Assembly: GCA_033725935.1 (NCBI GenBank)
Contig: MU867060.1
Coordinates: 1,268,922 to 1,332,921, forward strand
Direction of reading: 5' to 3'
From: Cladorrhinum sp. PSN259
Lineage: Eukaryota > Ascomycota > Sordariomycetes > Sordariales > Podosporaceae
Length of the DNA stretch: 64,000 nucleotides
Position numbers and translations under genes: made by a program. How positions within the stretch are numbered: the first letter of the stretch is position 1; every line of letters begins with the position of its first letter. Positions 36,124 to 47,475 of the stretch are shown in pieces. The notes under the pieces were generated by a model. The model did no database searches. It saw only the letters and a list, made by a program, of their open reading frames with translations, and was not told the DNA's origin.

Positions 36124-37954
36124 CTAAAAACCTTCACACCAAAAAGCCCTACTACACTTATAACTCCACTTCTCATTCTCCTCACAAGCCTTCACGCACC
36201 TCCCCAAATCCTCCTCCCTCACATCAACAATCTCATCTGGCTTCCCCCTACACCGACCCTCCCCCTTCCAGTACGCCACCTTTGCCTTTGTCTTCCCATC
36301 CTTGCAAACAGCATTAGCGTGAACCACCCACTCCTTACCACTCCCGAACGAGCCTACACACTCGCCAACCTCAACTCTCTCAATCGTCGCCGCCAGCCCC
36401 TGGTGCCGCTCAGGTGTCCACCACCCGTCCTTAGGCTTGCACGTATCCTTGGAGTAAATAGCTCTTTTGTCATCTGCAGGTCTCTTTAGACGTCTTTGTT
36501 TCCCCTCAGGATCCTTGACATCGCACCAAAACTCATAACTGCCGCTGCCGTCTCTGCCGTGGAACGTCCTGCATACTTCCCCGAGACCGGCTTGGAACCC
36601 AGCGACGCTGTCAGGCATTCCTGGGCAGTTTGAGGTCGACCATTTAGCCAGCATTGCTTCCTTGCCGTCCGGACAGACGGGCGTCCTGAGCGCTCGCAAG
36701 GGTCGGCCATTAAATAAGTTCATGCACTTATCCAGGGGGACTTCCATCCAGGTCGTAGGGCGTTCCTCAGCCGCGCCACTGTTTTGGCCATAGCTATACG
36801 TATTGATCTCGCACGCGTTGTGCGAAACGAGGGCGTTAGGGTTCAAGTTCTTGCTGTCTTGCTTCGGTGGTGGCGCTGCGTTGCCATGATCATCCGTGTT
36901 GTCCAAAGAAGGGAACCCGTCGCAGTACCACATGATCCCCTTCGCATTGGCAGTCCCGCCGCGTAAAAGAGACAATCCCCGGACAGATATACACTTACCC
37001 AGATCATCGTCGTTGACATCCATCAACCCGTCAACAAGCGTCATTTTCCCTCCATTACACTTGTATGTGCGATCGCTTTTCCTCGTATCTTCGTACCGAG
37101 CGATCCTGGCTCTCGTGCCGTTAGGACATATAAGCGGATTCGTGATTCTTATCGAGTGGAATCCAAACGTCGTATACGGCCAGCCTGTTATTTCAAAGTC
37201 AGTTTCTTTCTTTCCTTTTTTTTTTTTTTTTTTTTTTTCGAGTAAACATACTACAATCATCAGGACCGTTGCTCCAAGCCCCAAACCCCCTTTCCCCGTC
37301 CTTACACGACGACCCCGTAACGTACTGCACGTCGCCCTTGACCACACCACCACCACCAACACCATTACTCTGATGCAAAATCTTCGGCGTGGCATCCCTG
37401 TGTCCCAATACTGTATCCCCTTCGTCAGGACACCTAATCACCATGCTCCAGTAATAACTTAACCTCGCCCCTTCATCTTTCTCCCCCCAAAGACACGCAT
37501 TTTTCTTCTTCTCCTCCCCTTCGTAAACCTCCCTCGTGATCGCCGGCTCCCCTTTGCACCCCCTCACCCTGTAATACTCAACCTTTGCCTTTGTGTTGGA
37601 CCCATCACCACAAACCGGCGCCCGCTTGATTTCGAGATTATCCCTGAGGTAATAGTCCCCAGATAAACAAGTACCGACCGCCAGGTCAATCTCGACGACG
37701 GTCTCCGCGTCATCACCACCTGAGTGAGAAGAACAAGGCGGAGGCATATCCAATCCAAGACTCTTCAGATCCTCCGGATGGATTCTCGAACCGGGGTACA
37801 AGGCGATTTTCGCAACGGGAAGGGGTGACGGTTCATCATGGTGTTGTATGACTCTCGGCCAGTGCAGGAGTGGTTTCTGGCCGTCTGCTGCTGCGTCTTG
37901 GGCCCTTACCGCCGCCGAGGCTAATAAAAGCCAGGTGGTTAACTTTGACGTCAT
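36124..37954 (-). CDS. Secreted protein with four Cys-rich modules, unknown family
   Basis: Two exons (37954-37252, 37184-36124) give 587 aa. I do not recognise a named domain. Residues 1-18 (MTSKLTTWLLLASAAVRA) are a signal peptide, and no membrane anchor follows, so the protein should be extracellular. The mature part contains about 30 Cys arranged in four related modules of about 70-90 residues: about 86-175, 251-322, 380-455 and 503-584. Each shows the order hydrophobic-x-V...GxC or KC, then VC or IC-x-(D/N)G, an Ala-rich basic strand ending in Tyr/Trp, C-x-G, L-G-x-C and a closing W-C or R-C. Modules 3 and 4 are the clearest (VCPDGKEAMLAKW and VCKDGKTKAKVAYW). Linkers contain Asn-Pro and Gly-rich stretches. 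The intron includes a long T tract. Possible roles (cell wall, effector, adhesion) are speculation. Confidence 0.75.
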
Positions 37955-38468
37955 CTTGGACGTCGATGTTGATGGTTTTTTTTTGTTTGGAGGAAAAATG
38001 ATAAAAATAAGCCTTGGTTAAACAACCCCAACGGTTCTGTTTAGTTGGGTGGAGGTGCTCAAGGCAGACACCCAAGACAAGTCTATCTGCTTGGCAGGGC
38101 GATAAACAACGGAAGGGGGAATTCGGAAAAGGCTGGTTTTGGTCATTGCGAAAAGTCCGACGGTGAGATTCGACAGAACCAATCCCTCTTGTCCCAAAGG
38201 CAAAAATACTAGGCATCAACCTCCAACTCGTGCACACTTACCACAATCTCTTTCCAAAGTGGTGAATAGAAGATGGCCTGTCGAGGTGACTCGGGTGTTC
38301 AGGGGTAAATGTTTACCTTTGCTCAACCCAAACCCGAATTTTGCACCAATATCAATCAACAATTGAACGAGGACCAAGAAAACTTTCGAATGTTTTTGTC
38401 AGGCATTATGTGTTTATTAACCAAAAAAGATCGCTATCTATACAAGTAAATCCACACTCAACCACTAT
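37955..38468. other. Intergenic region between two minus-strand genes
   Basis: 510 bp holding the promoter of the Cys-module gene and the 3' UTR of the nitronate monooxygenase gene. No further gene or motif is seen. Confidence 0.5.
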
Positions 38469-39800
38469 TTATAGCTTGGACTTGGCAGATCCAACAAGCT
38501 GAGAGTTACCCCTCTTGATGACGGAGACGGCATCGTTTACAAACTCGTCAACAATGGCCCGTGCAGACTTCTTGTCATTTACAACGGCAGCGCACTTGCC
38601 CATGAGATGTGGCGAGAACTGGTCGAGGATGTCATCAAAATCGGGCTCCTCGCCGTCCTTGACAGGGATACCAGCAGCCTTGGCAGCCTCGAGGTTCGAC
38701 TGGGCATCACCGGCAGTGAAGCGGTCGAGATCGTGCTCGTAGGGGATCTTGCCCTTGGCGAGGCACTCTCTGAGCTCGGCGGTACGCTCCTCCTCCCACT
38801 TGACGATATAAGGGTTCTTGCGGACGCGCATGGGGCGACCGGTGAAGATGGTGGTGCGGTAGTTGTCGTCGAAACCGGAAGTGCGGACGGCCTCCTTGTG
38901 AGCCTCGGGAGCACCGGCCTCGTCGCAGAGAACGAAGCGGGTACCAACCCAGACACCGCTGGCACCCATCATGAGGGCCGAGGCGAGGAGAGCACCATTG
39001 TGGATACCACCGGCGGCGATGACCTGGACGGGCCTGCCGGTGAGAGGAGACTTGTGGCCCTTGACGGCGTCGACAACGGCGGGGATAAGAACGGTGGTAG
39101 GAACGTCACCGGTGTGGCCACCACCCTCACCACCCTGGGCGCAGATGATGTCGACACCGAGGGCGAGGCACTTCTTGACGTGCTTGGGGTGTCCGATCAT
39201 GTTCATGTAGAGAATACCGTGCTTGTGGAGCTTGTCGACAACCTCCTTGGGAGGGACACCGACGGCGGAAACGAAGAGCTTGGCGCCGGACTCGATAATG
39301 ATGTCGATCAATTGAGGGAGCTTGCCCTTGGTGTAATCGTAGTTGGTCTTGCGGGCGTTGCCGCCAATCTGGGGAAGGAGGAGATCAACACCGAAAGGAG
39401 CGTTCTTGTCGTTGAGGTGCTTCTTGAGCTCGGCAATCTGGTCCTTGAGCATATCGGGAGTGTAACTGATACCACCAAGGACACCCATGCCACCGGCGTT
39501 GGTGACAGCCGCGGCCAGCTTGGGACCGGCGGCGACGTTCATGCCGGCCAGCAGGATGGGGTGGTTGATCTTGAAAAGATCGGTGATTTCGGTGCGGATC
39601 TGCTCTGTCGGACGGAAGAAGTCATGTTAGTACAGGACATGATGCGGTGCGATGCGGTGCGAACGCGGAAGCATGCGACAGCCAGCGACGGGAGCATGTG
39701 GGAAGCGGGTAGCAGCACCCAGCGCGGGGATGATGCTGTCCCGCAGGCTGTTCCTGCATGGCGGTGACGTGATGGGATGCAACTTACGAGGAGAGGCCAT
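38469..39800 (-). CDS. Nitronate monooxygenase (2-nitropropane dioxygenase)
   Basis: Two exons (39800-39788, 39604-38469) give 382 aa; the first exon is only 13 nt (MASP plus one base) and is followed by a 183-bp intron. The enzyme uses FMN to oxidise alkyl nitronates such as propionate 3-nitronate, and protects cells from these toxic metabolites. The TIM-barrel sequence is continuous: PILLAGMNVAAGPKLAAAV, AGGMGVLGG, FGVDLLLP, VSAVGVPP, then His168 within CAQGGEGGGHTGDVPTT (the catalytic His motif of the family), VIAAGGIHNG (phosphate-binding region) and GASGVWVGTRF. The length equals the Neurospora enzyme. Codon use is strongly biased to C-ending codons, suggesting high expression; this bias also creates a 386-codon antisense open frame that I do not regard as a gene. 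It has no signal peptide. Confidence 0.92.
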
Positions 39801-41017
39801 TTTGACTGATAATAAACACAAAAAATTCAAGAATGAAGGAGTAAAACAGGAAAAGAAAGGTGGAAGGAAGGGGATTCCTGGCTTTTTTTATTTCAACACA
39901 AATGAGAGTCCGGGGAATGCATCTTCCAGGCGTCGCCTCGAATCTGGGGAACAGCTTTGGAGAACTCTTGGCCACCCACTGCGGCAAACGCCCAGACACC
40001 GCTGTGCCGAGGTTGCCCGCCGGGAGACGCTAGCCTGTTTCGAACTCCAACGGCTCTGGCACTCGCTTGGGCTTGTCCCGAGATGCGGAGGTGAGCCCAG
40101 GCCGAGGCAAGCTGCCCACAAGCTAGGTGGCCGACGGCTTGTCACTTGATCCGACACCAAATCCATTCAAGTTGTTAGGAGAGAGTCATGTGCGCGACCA
40201 TTTTAAAGTTCCAAGGTTTCCGCGCCGGGACCGATGATCAGTTTACCGGCGTGCATATGGAAATATCGCTGTTTCCAAAAACAAACCAGTTTCAACTGTT
40301 AATCTTCAGCTGAGACACTTGAAATCTCCAAGCTCCAATAACATGCAACGGTCTGACGGTTCAGCTAGTAACAACAAAGGACAGCGGCGGATAATCACAA
40401 CCGCCAGCCGCCATCCCTAACCCTTGTTAACAAACTCTGAAAAGAGGTTATTGAAGTTGAAAACGGGAATGAACGGGACTTGCCAGAAGCCTAGGGGAAG
40501 AATTGACGATGAGGTCTGAAGGAATTTAGCACTCTCTTCCAATACCCGCAAAGGGTTTCCTGATTCTTGTAATGTAACTTGAATCCAGACCCTAACCTTG
40601 TCAACATGCACGGGTTGAACTCGGAAGCTATCCACTCATCCAAGTATCACAATTCCAAAGATATTCACATCTGTCATTAGACGAGAAAGCTGTCCTATTT
40701 CACACTGGTGTTATGCCGGCCGGTAATCAAAATGTTGGTGTCGCGCGTAATTCGTATGCACGGTGTGGTCCCTTGCACAGGCGTTCCTGCCTTTGCCTTT
40801 CACTTAGGAACGACAGTGATTGATAACCTGGAATGTAAGGTAGGAGTAACTGATGGGTGCCGTCGTCCTGATTTTTCATGGCTTGATTGGATGACGATGC
40901 GGGAGAGGCAAAACAAGACAACTAGAAGAGGACTGCCAAAAAAAGCTACTCTGTGCTCCCTGTTTTCAGCACTTCAACCATCGAACACTTCGTCACCCAA
41001 CGAACAGTCCACCAACC
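39801..41017. other. Intergenic region upstream of nitronate monooxygenase
   Basis: 1.2 kb with no supported gene. The segment next to 39800 is the promoter of the monooxygenase gene. The open frame at 40708-41061 shows no family sequence. Confidence 0.5.
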
Positions 41018-42134
41018 ACCGAACAGTTCGCCCAAAGCCTCATCATAGCCGAGGTTGTTGATATTATCCTCAGGGCAATTCCGATCGCTCTATATGTGCC
41101 GGACAACTACAAGCGGTGCTTGGACCTTTATCACAACGTCAAGAAGTATGAGAATACAATCAACACGTTCCGCCTGCATATCTTCGTTCCAAAACCAATA
41201 CCGAACCCTCCGAGTCTTGGTTAGGTCTTCCAGGTTTCCACGGTGAATGAGCAAACAAAAAAGGTCTATGTGCATGCGTGAGATTGGGACGTGATAAAAA
41301 AAAAGTAGGCAAGAAAAAAAAAAGGAAAAGGAAAAAAAAAGAAGAGGGAAAAAATTTGGTCCCGGTCAGGTTCGAACTGACGTCTCCCGGCCCTTCGCTG
41401 ACTTCCGCTTTAGGAAATGCAACGCTGGGTGAAATCAACGCTGTTGACCGGGTGGTTAACCACTCGCCCACAGGACCGTACCAATTGGTGAAAGCTGCTG
41501 TCAGAAATCTTGCTTATAAAGGGGGGAGGTGAGTCTGTGATGGCCGGATGAGGCTGGGGAAGAGTCTGGTTGTGGTGGAGGCTGTGGCTGCGTGCGGCGG
41601 GTGAGATCCATGGTTGGAGGAAGGTTCCAGGAGCCAGTACTGATAAGGACTTAATTCAAGGCATCATAATGAGCAACCTTCACTGGGGCATCTCCTATCT
41701 ATTCAAGTCAAGCGCCAGCCAAACAGCGACGGTGACACCAGACCTGCAGCCAACCAAAATTTGCAACAAGATCCTCTTCGCGCTAGGTGTTCTTCTCATC
41801 GACCTATGTCTCAACACCACTCTTGAAAGTACAAGACAGCAAGAACAAGGAGGAAAGGGCAAGGGCAAAGCTACAGAGCCTACCCATATCTCTGGGACAC
41901 TGGACGAAGTTGACATACATGTAGCCAACCGCGAATCGGATCGGGTGTATCTGAATGCTGGCCATTTGTATCTGGGTACGCCGTTCACTACGTTCAGAGA
42001 TGTCTTCGGCGTGAGTTCCCAGGGGGAGATTCGACCAAGGCATTTTTGACTTTGCCGAGATTCGGCGGCATTTCTTGAATGGTGTTGTGGCGCCCGTGCT
42101 TGCAGCGTATTTTGATGGAGACATTTTAGATTAG
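41018..42134 (+). pseudogene. Remnant of a DUF7580-like fungal gene
   Basis: Three fragments in different frames look like one decayed gene. Fragment 1 (about 41018-41221) reads SLIIAEVVDIILRAIPIALY followed by a basic helix, as in the N-terminal helices of fungal proteins that combine a HeLo-like segment with a DUF7580-type C-terminal domain. Fragment 2 (about 41640-42020) contains NKILFALGVLLIDLCLN, the most typical signature of that C-terminal domain. Fragment 3, in another frame after a shift near 42010-42040, reads IFDFAEIRRHFLNGVVAPVL and ends at TAG 42132-42134. The central several hundred residues are missing, and a tRNA-like sequence lies in the gap. No start codon suits fragment 1. 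Intron-based rescue is not plausible because the core is absent. Family assignment is from memory of the signatures and is moderate. Confidence 0.55.
41357..41477 (-). tRNA. tRNA-like sequence with probable intron, isotype unassigned
   Basis: On the minus strand the ends GGTCCTG and CGGGACC form a 7-bp acceptor stem with one T-G pair. The T arm is perfect: GTCAG, loop TTCGAAC, CTGAC. The D arm region GGGCGAGTGGTTAACC resembles A-box sequence but is part of a 12-bp palindrome (GTGGTTAACCAC) that does not give a standard D stem. CCGGT and GCCGG could form the anticodon stem around a long insert, but position 33 is not T and no anticodon can be chosen safely. The total of 121 nt implies an intron of about 45 nt. 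It may be a functional tRNA I cannot fold by eye, or a tRNA pseudogene. Confidence 0.4.
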
Positions 42135-42949
42135 GTGAGAACCCTCTCGAATTCACTTTGAAACTGCTGGATGGTCCCCAGTTACGAACAGCACCGATGA
42201 GATTATTAGCTTATAAATGTTACCCCTTAAACGATAGAAATTAGGTACCATGTCTTTTACCAAGCCGAATCTGTTTACATATCTCCCACCAGTGTCTGAT
42301 TATACTCCGGGAATTCATCTCATGCCATCCCATTTTTACTCATTGCCAAGTCAAACACCTACCTGTGTTGCCCACGAGTCAGCCTACATATGGAGTATCT
42401 ACTAGTGTATTGTCGTCTGATAGTTTGAACGAAGGATACGCGTAAAAACATTTAGTAGACTCTAGCGCGCTGTGCCGCAGTTCAGCTGAGTGCTACATAA
42501 TCAATGTCCGGGCTTTGTGCGACGTGAGACGTTTTGTGTCTATTCCAGAAGCAGAACCAACAGATGGATCCACGTAGGGATGCAGTGATGAGCATCAACG
42601 AAAAACACAAGGTTACGACCCACTAAAAAGTTCCCCTGATTCCCTGAATATGCAATTTCCCCTCTTCCCCTTTCCCAGAACTCAGCCTCGCTTAGAGGTA
42701 ACACGGGGAATTAAGTAGGCTGTTTTTTTTGTTTTCCAGCAAGCCAAGCTTCTCATGACGTAGATCCACCTACACCAGGCGTGCATGTTCGGATAGACAC
42801 CCGGGGTATTCAAAATTGAAGTTGGGAGTACAAGTACTTAGGGTCATCCTGTTGTCGAACACCTGGATTTTAACCCATCACCCACCACCACTCAACTTCA
42901 CGACACTCCTTACCAGCAACTGTCTTTACCGTGATAAAAACAAACAAAC
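42135..42949. promoter_or_regulatory. 5' region of the tannase-family gene
   Basis: 800 bp with no other gene. The last 150 bp before 42950 are C/A-rich and would contain the promoter and leader of the downstream esterase. Confidence 0.4.
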
Positions 42950-44784
42950 ATGTTCACTCGTTCGGCCCTCCTGGCGGGCATTATTAGCCTTGCCATGGCA
43001 ACACCCACTGCGGCCCGGGGCGGCCTCTGTGGTCGTAATACTACCGCCTCTCTTTCGACTATCTGCACCGTCGAGTATATCCAAGCTTCTCTTCCCGCTG
43101 CTGGATTCGTCAAGGGCGTCAACCTCGATCCTTCATCCGTCACCGTCAATGCGGTTTACAACCACACCGTTCCGCCGACTTACACGCACCCCGGCGCTGT
43201 CGGACGCAGCTTCTGCAATGTCACTCTGTCTTATAGCCACGCCGGGACGACCGATAAGGTGAGAATTCCCGGCAGTCACTCGATCTCGACATTCAACTAA
43301 CCTCAACTCTTCAAACAATTGAATAGACCAACCTCTGGTTTTTCCTCCCGAGCCCTGATCAATTCCAGAACCGATATCTCTCAACGGGTGGTGCTAGTCT
43401 CTCCATGACCCTCGGCGAGTGGGGACTCTCGGTCGGTCTAGTTTACGGCGCCGCAAGCGGAACGACAGACGGCGGCTTCGGCGGCTGGGACAAGGACCTC
43501 AGCGCCGCGGTTCTGCGAGCCAACGGAGTCCTCAATTACGACGCCATTGCAGCCTATGGATACAAAGCCATCCACGAGATGAGCGTCATCGGCAAGGAAC
43601 TCACCCGCAAGTTCTACAATTCCGGTGCCAACAGCACCAACACCAAGATCTACTCCTACTTCAACGGCTGTTCCGAGGGAGGCAGGGAAGGTCTCTCCCA
43701 AGTCCAAAAGTACGGCACCCAATTCGACGGCGCAGCCATCGGGGCCCCCGCGAACAGAGAGGTGGTCCACTGGCTCCAGGGCCCCGTAGTCGAAAAGACG
43801 CTCAACTACTCCCCCCCTCCCTGCGAACTGCAACGCATCACCGCCGATGCCGTGGCGGCCTGCGATCCCCTCGACGGCAAGACCGACGGCGTTGTGGCTC
43901 GATCCGACCTCTGCAAGCAGCAGTACAACGCCACCGCCAGCATCGGCAACCCCTACAACTGCTCCGCCGTCGACAGATCCTTCTTCCAAGGCGGTCCCCT
44001 TCCAGCCGTCTCTGGAACAGTATCAGCCGAAGCAGCCGCCGTAGCCAATCAAATCTGGAAAGGCCTGTTCGACTCCAAGAACCGCCGCATAACAGTCAAT
44101 AATTTCCCTTCTGTCCCTCTACCGAATGCCGAAACGGCCTACAACCCATTTACTGGCACTTACGTCCCCTTCCCCAACGCCGGCGTCGTCAATCTGCTCT
44201 ACAGGGAAGAATACACCTTCGACCTCCCCCTCGACGACGTCACGTACGATACCCTGCGCGACTGGGTGATTGAGGGAAAACACAAGATCGGATACCCCAT
44301 CGAGGCCGTCTGGCCTGACCTCGAGAAGTTCAGGGATAACGGCGGGAAAGTCCTGCACTGGCACGGCGAGGCGGACGGGACCATTCCCGCGGTCTCGTCG
44401 ACGCTGTATCACGACGCTGTGAGAAGGACGATGTATCCCGGCGCCGGCGTCAACGAGAGCTACGCGGAGCTGAACGAGTGGTACAGACTTTTTCTGATTC
44501 CTGGTGCCGGGCATTGCGATCCAAACGTTGAGCAGCCGATGGCGTCCTTCCCGCGGGATATTCTAAAGAGTGTGATTGAGTGGGTCGAGGATGATGTCAA
44601 TCCTGAGAGGCTGCCTGCTACGGTTCTGAGCGGACCCGAGGAAGGACAGAGGCAGGATATTTGCAGTTGGCCGTTGAGGCCTATCTGGAGCGGTGCCGCT
44701 GGGGAGTTGAGCTGCGTTTTTGATCAGGTTGCGATGGATGAGTTTGTGCCTGTTATGGATTCGATTCCTGTGCCTGTTTATTAA
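42950..44784 (+). CDS. Secreted tannase/feruloyl esterase family hydrolase
   Basis: Two exons (42950-43258, 43327-44784) give 588 aa. The enzyme cleaves ester bonds of ferulate in plant cell wall polysaccharides or of gallate in tannins. A signal peptide spans about 1-22 (MFTRSALLAGIISLAMATPTAA). The family catalytic set is complete: Cys218-Ser219 in FNGCSEGGREG, Asp453 in HWHGEADGTIP and His499-Cys500 in GAGHCDPN; adjacent Cys218 and Cys500 form the diagnostic disulfide of the CS-D-HC motif. The lid domain contains DPLDGKTDGVVARSDLC, a calcium-binding-like loop. Several N-glycosylation sites are present. The exon junction is phase 0 with GTGAGA/TAG sites. Length is slightly above the usual 520-580 aa. 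Tannase and feruloyl esterase B cannot be separated by eye. Confidence 0.92.
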
Positions 44785-45750
44785 GCGGGTTCATTGATGA
44801 GTCTTTTTTTTTTTTTTTTTTTTTTTGTGGTGGTGATTCATTGAGCAGAATTTGGAATTCCTGGAAGGGGTTGTGCCTGCTCAGCTTTCCTACCTAGGTA
44901 CAGTACATGGTATATAGGTAGCCGCGTCCCTTGGAAGGATTTGATAGCTTGAAATTGAAAACTGCTCGATTGAAACCACATGCTTGTCTTCCCAAGTTTC
45001 TGACGCAATTAACAAGGTCTCAGGTTGAGTCTCTCAATTGCCTTTGGGAAGCTTGCCAGTCTACTCCAAACCCTATGATTGACATAGCTTTCCCGAAGCC
45101 TGTGGCAGTGGGACGGGAGAGTGAATCCGGGAAAGCGTGCCTTCCAGATTCCTGAAGAAGATCCAGTCCTCCATACTTCAGCTCCACAAACTCGTAAATT
45201 TGGATTTCATAACAAACAAAAACGAACTCCGCGTATCATTGTTAGCTGCTCTCGACCACTCCTTCCCTGCGAATGAATCGCCTCTTTTTCCGGGTACCTT
45301 GCTGAGAATATCTCGCAACTTCAAGTTCCAAGTTGTCACGCAAGCTCAGTCCATTTAGAGGCACTTTCTATGGATTGACAACCTTCAAGTATCAGATTCG
45401 GATTAGTGCGGTACAACTTTCGAACTCGAATTTTTGACTGTTTTGGTCAAGAGCATCCAATCACGGGAAGCCTGATGGTCCATGGATACGACACCTGACC
45501 TGAACAAATCGGCGAGATGATCGGCCTGCACGTGCTCACGTCCGGCTTGTTACACAGCAGGATTATGCTTAGAGGTAATTATTTTTGGAAGGCTGTGTGC
45601 CAAGAGCCGTTGCCCACGTTCAGGCAGATTCAGACCAGAGGTGACAGCTGAAGACGTCGGCGCCCAATTTCATCCATCGATTCTCGCACCGCCAACTGTT
45701 ACAAGTTCAAAATTACTGTCATACTGGTTCACTTTGTTTGCCGTTGCGTC
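44785..45750. other. Intergenic region
   Basis: 970 bp with a T24-like tract at about 44803-44826 just after the esterase stop. No gene is supported. Confidence 0.5.
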
Positions 45751-47475
45751 ATGGCGGCACCAGCTTTTGGGTTCTCGGCCGGCGATTTCGTCAGTGCAGT
45801 CAAGCTCATCAAGGACGTATGTAGGTCCCTCAAGGACGCGGGGGGCGCGGCCGAGGACTATCGGAACCTGAAGAAAGAGCTAAACACCCTCCACGGCGCA
45901 CTCTTACGACTTCAAACCTCACGATCCAACCAGAACAGTGGTTTGGCCAACTGCACGCAGGATCAAATACAGCTGACTTTAGCCGCTGCGTCTGAGTTTC
46001 TCCAATTGATCTCCAAGTTTGATGCCGAGCTAGGCCATGGGGCGCCAGAGGAGTGGTACACAGGGGCCGGGAGAAAAGCACAATGGGCTATGGGATATGG
46101 GATATGCTAAGAAGGTGGCGGAGTTACGCGCCAAGGTTGGACTCCATCTGCAGAGCTTGACAATGCTGCTTCAGGGTGAAGCCAGTCAGATGTGTGTTAT
46201 TCTTGATTCCAACTGCTCATTATGTTCCATCGACAAGCACAAGCTAATGTTGATCTAGAGTGGCACAGATGACTCAAAAAGTGGATAACACACTTACTCT
46301 TGTTTCGACTCAAACAGCCGATATATCGACAGCAACCCAGCACTGCCAGATTGAGATTGGACAGCTGAGAACAGATTTAGACCGACATGAAAGAAACATT
46401 TCGTCTTCCTTTCACGACCACAGGATTTTGCTCGACGGCATGACAACAATACTCACGACCAGATTTCCCGAGCCGACGATAGAACAGCCCCGATCATCCA
46501 GCACGAAGGGGCCGGGGACCTCACTGACGACCGGAAATCTGGTCACTGACAGCGTCGAACAAGACGAGGTTATGACTCTTCTCCTGCGACTGTAAGTGTC
46601 TCCACAGCTGAACAGACGATGGCAAATAGGCTAATTGGCTATTGAAGCCTTGCTACTATCACACGAGATCTGAAGGAACTAATCTTTAAAATATGGCTAT
46701 GCCTGCCATATTTCATACCATTCCTGGAATCACTCGTTATTACCTTACGGAGGGAACCCATGTTGGCAATATCTGATAGCATAAACTTTGAAGACGTGCT
46801 CGGAAGGAGATACACTCTGCAATTTGCATTCTACCAGCATTGGCCAGTAAGTTGAATTTACACCGGGATGATATCGACATGAATAAATGGAAATACATTC
46901 TGACACAAGACAATAGAAGTTTAAGCTCTTCCTCCAACACCAGTTCCGAAAGGTGCCAGGCGGAACTTTTGTGAAATCGGGCGAGTATTTCATCATAGAC
47001 TCACGATCATATCGATTCATTTTCACCGAATCAGAGTGGAAAAGCACAATAACGCCTGGATGCCAGTTATTAATGACAACCGGATTGCAGGACCTGGAGG
47101 CGAAGTTAAACCTCTGCCCAAGGCCGGGTTGCAATGCGAAGTCGCAAAGGGATTTTGCTGGACTACCAGTTATCGCACGCCTTGGAATGTTGCTTAGAGA
47201 AATTTCCTTTTCCCGCAACCAACGACAGCTATAGCACAGTTCATGACCGGCACCTAGCGATGGAGTATGTCCCACCTAGAAGAACGTCGACGACGCTGAT
47301 GGCATCTCCGGAAGAGATCATGGTCTTCAAGAGGCTTCATGTTTCTTCTCTCGATAAACCGACGTTTTTGGGTGACCGTCAACGCACAGACCGGGAGCAA
47401 CATGACTGGTATCCGGTGCGTTATAAATTCAGACCGTGGCTTTCATGGTCTGATATCTCCAGGATTGTTTGGTGA
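45751..47475 (+). pseudogene. STAND N-terminal / ubiquitin-like domain gene broken by 7-bp duplication
   Basis: Predicted exons are 45751-46191, 46259-46591, 46648-46846 and 46917-47234. The start MAAPAFGFSAGDFVSAVKLI and coiled helices (EDYRNLKKELNTLHGALLRL) are the fungal N-terminal domain found in STAND NTPases and many HET-type proteins. After a Ser/Thr-rich linker, FEDVLGRRYTLQFAFYQHWP, then GEYFIIDSRS and LCPRPGC match the fungal ubiquitin-like domain with its terminal Cys motif. The reading frame is interrupted at 46092-46105, where GGGATAT occurs twice in tandem; removing one copy would join AQWAMGY to AKKVAELRAK as in relatives, whereas as written TAA occurs at 46108-46110. A further piece in another frame (about 47222-47475, with SPEEIMVFKRLHVS) probably belongs to the same gene through an extra intron or another lesion. 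It may instead be a sequencing error. Confidence 0.65.

Noticed and set aside
38607..39767. 386-codon plus-strand open frame opposite the nitronate monooxygenase gene
   Set aside because: It mirrors the highly codon-biased sense gene, is Leu/Val/Glu/Gly-repetitive and has no family motif, so it is an antisense shadow.
43419..44102. 227-codon Arg-rich open frame overlapping the tannase-family gene
   Set aside because: An out-of-frame shadow of a C/G-ending-codon gene; the composition (Arg, Gln, Ser, His) is typical of such shadows.
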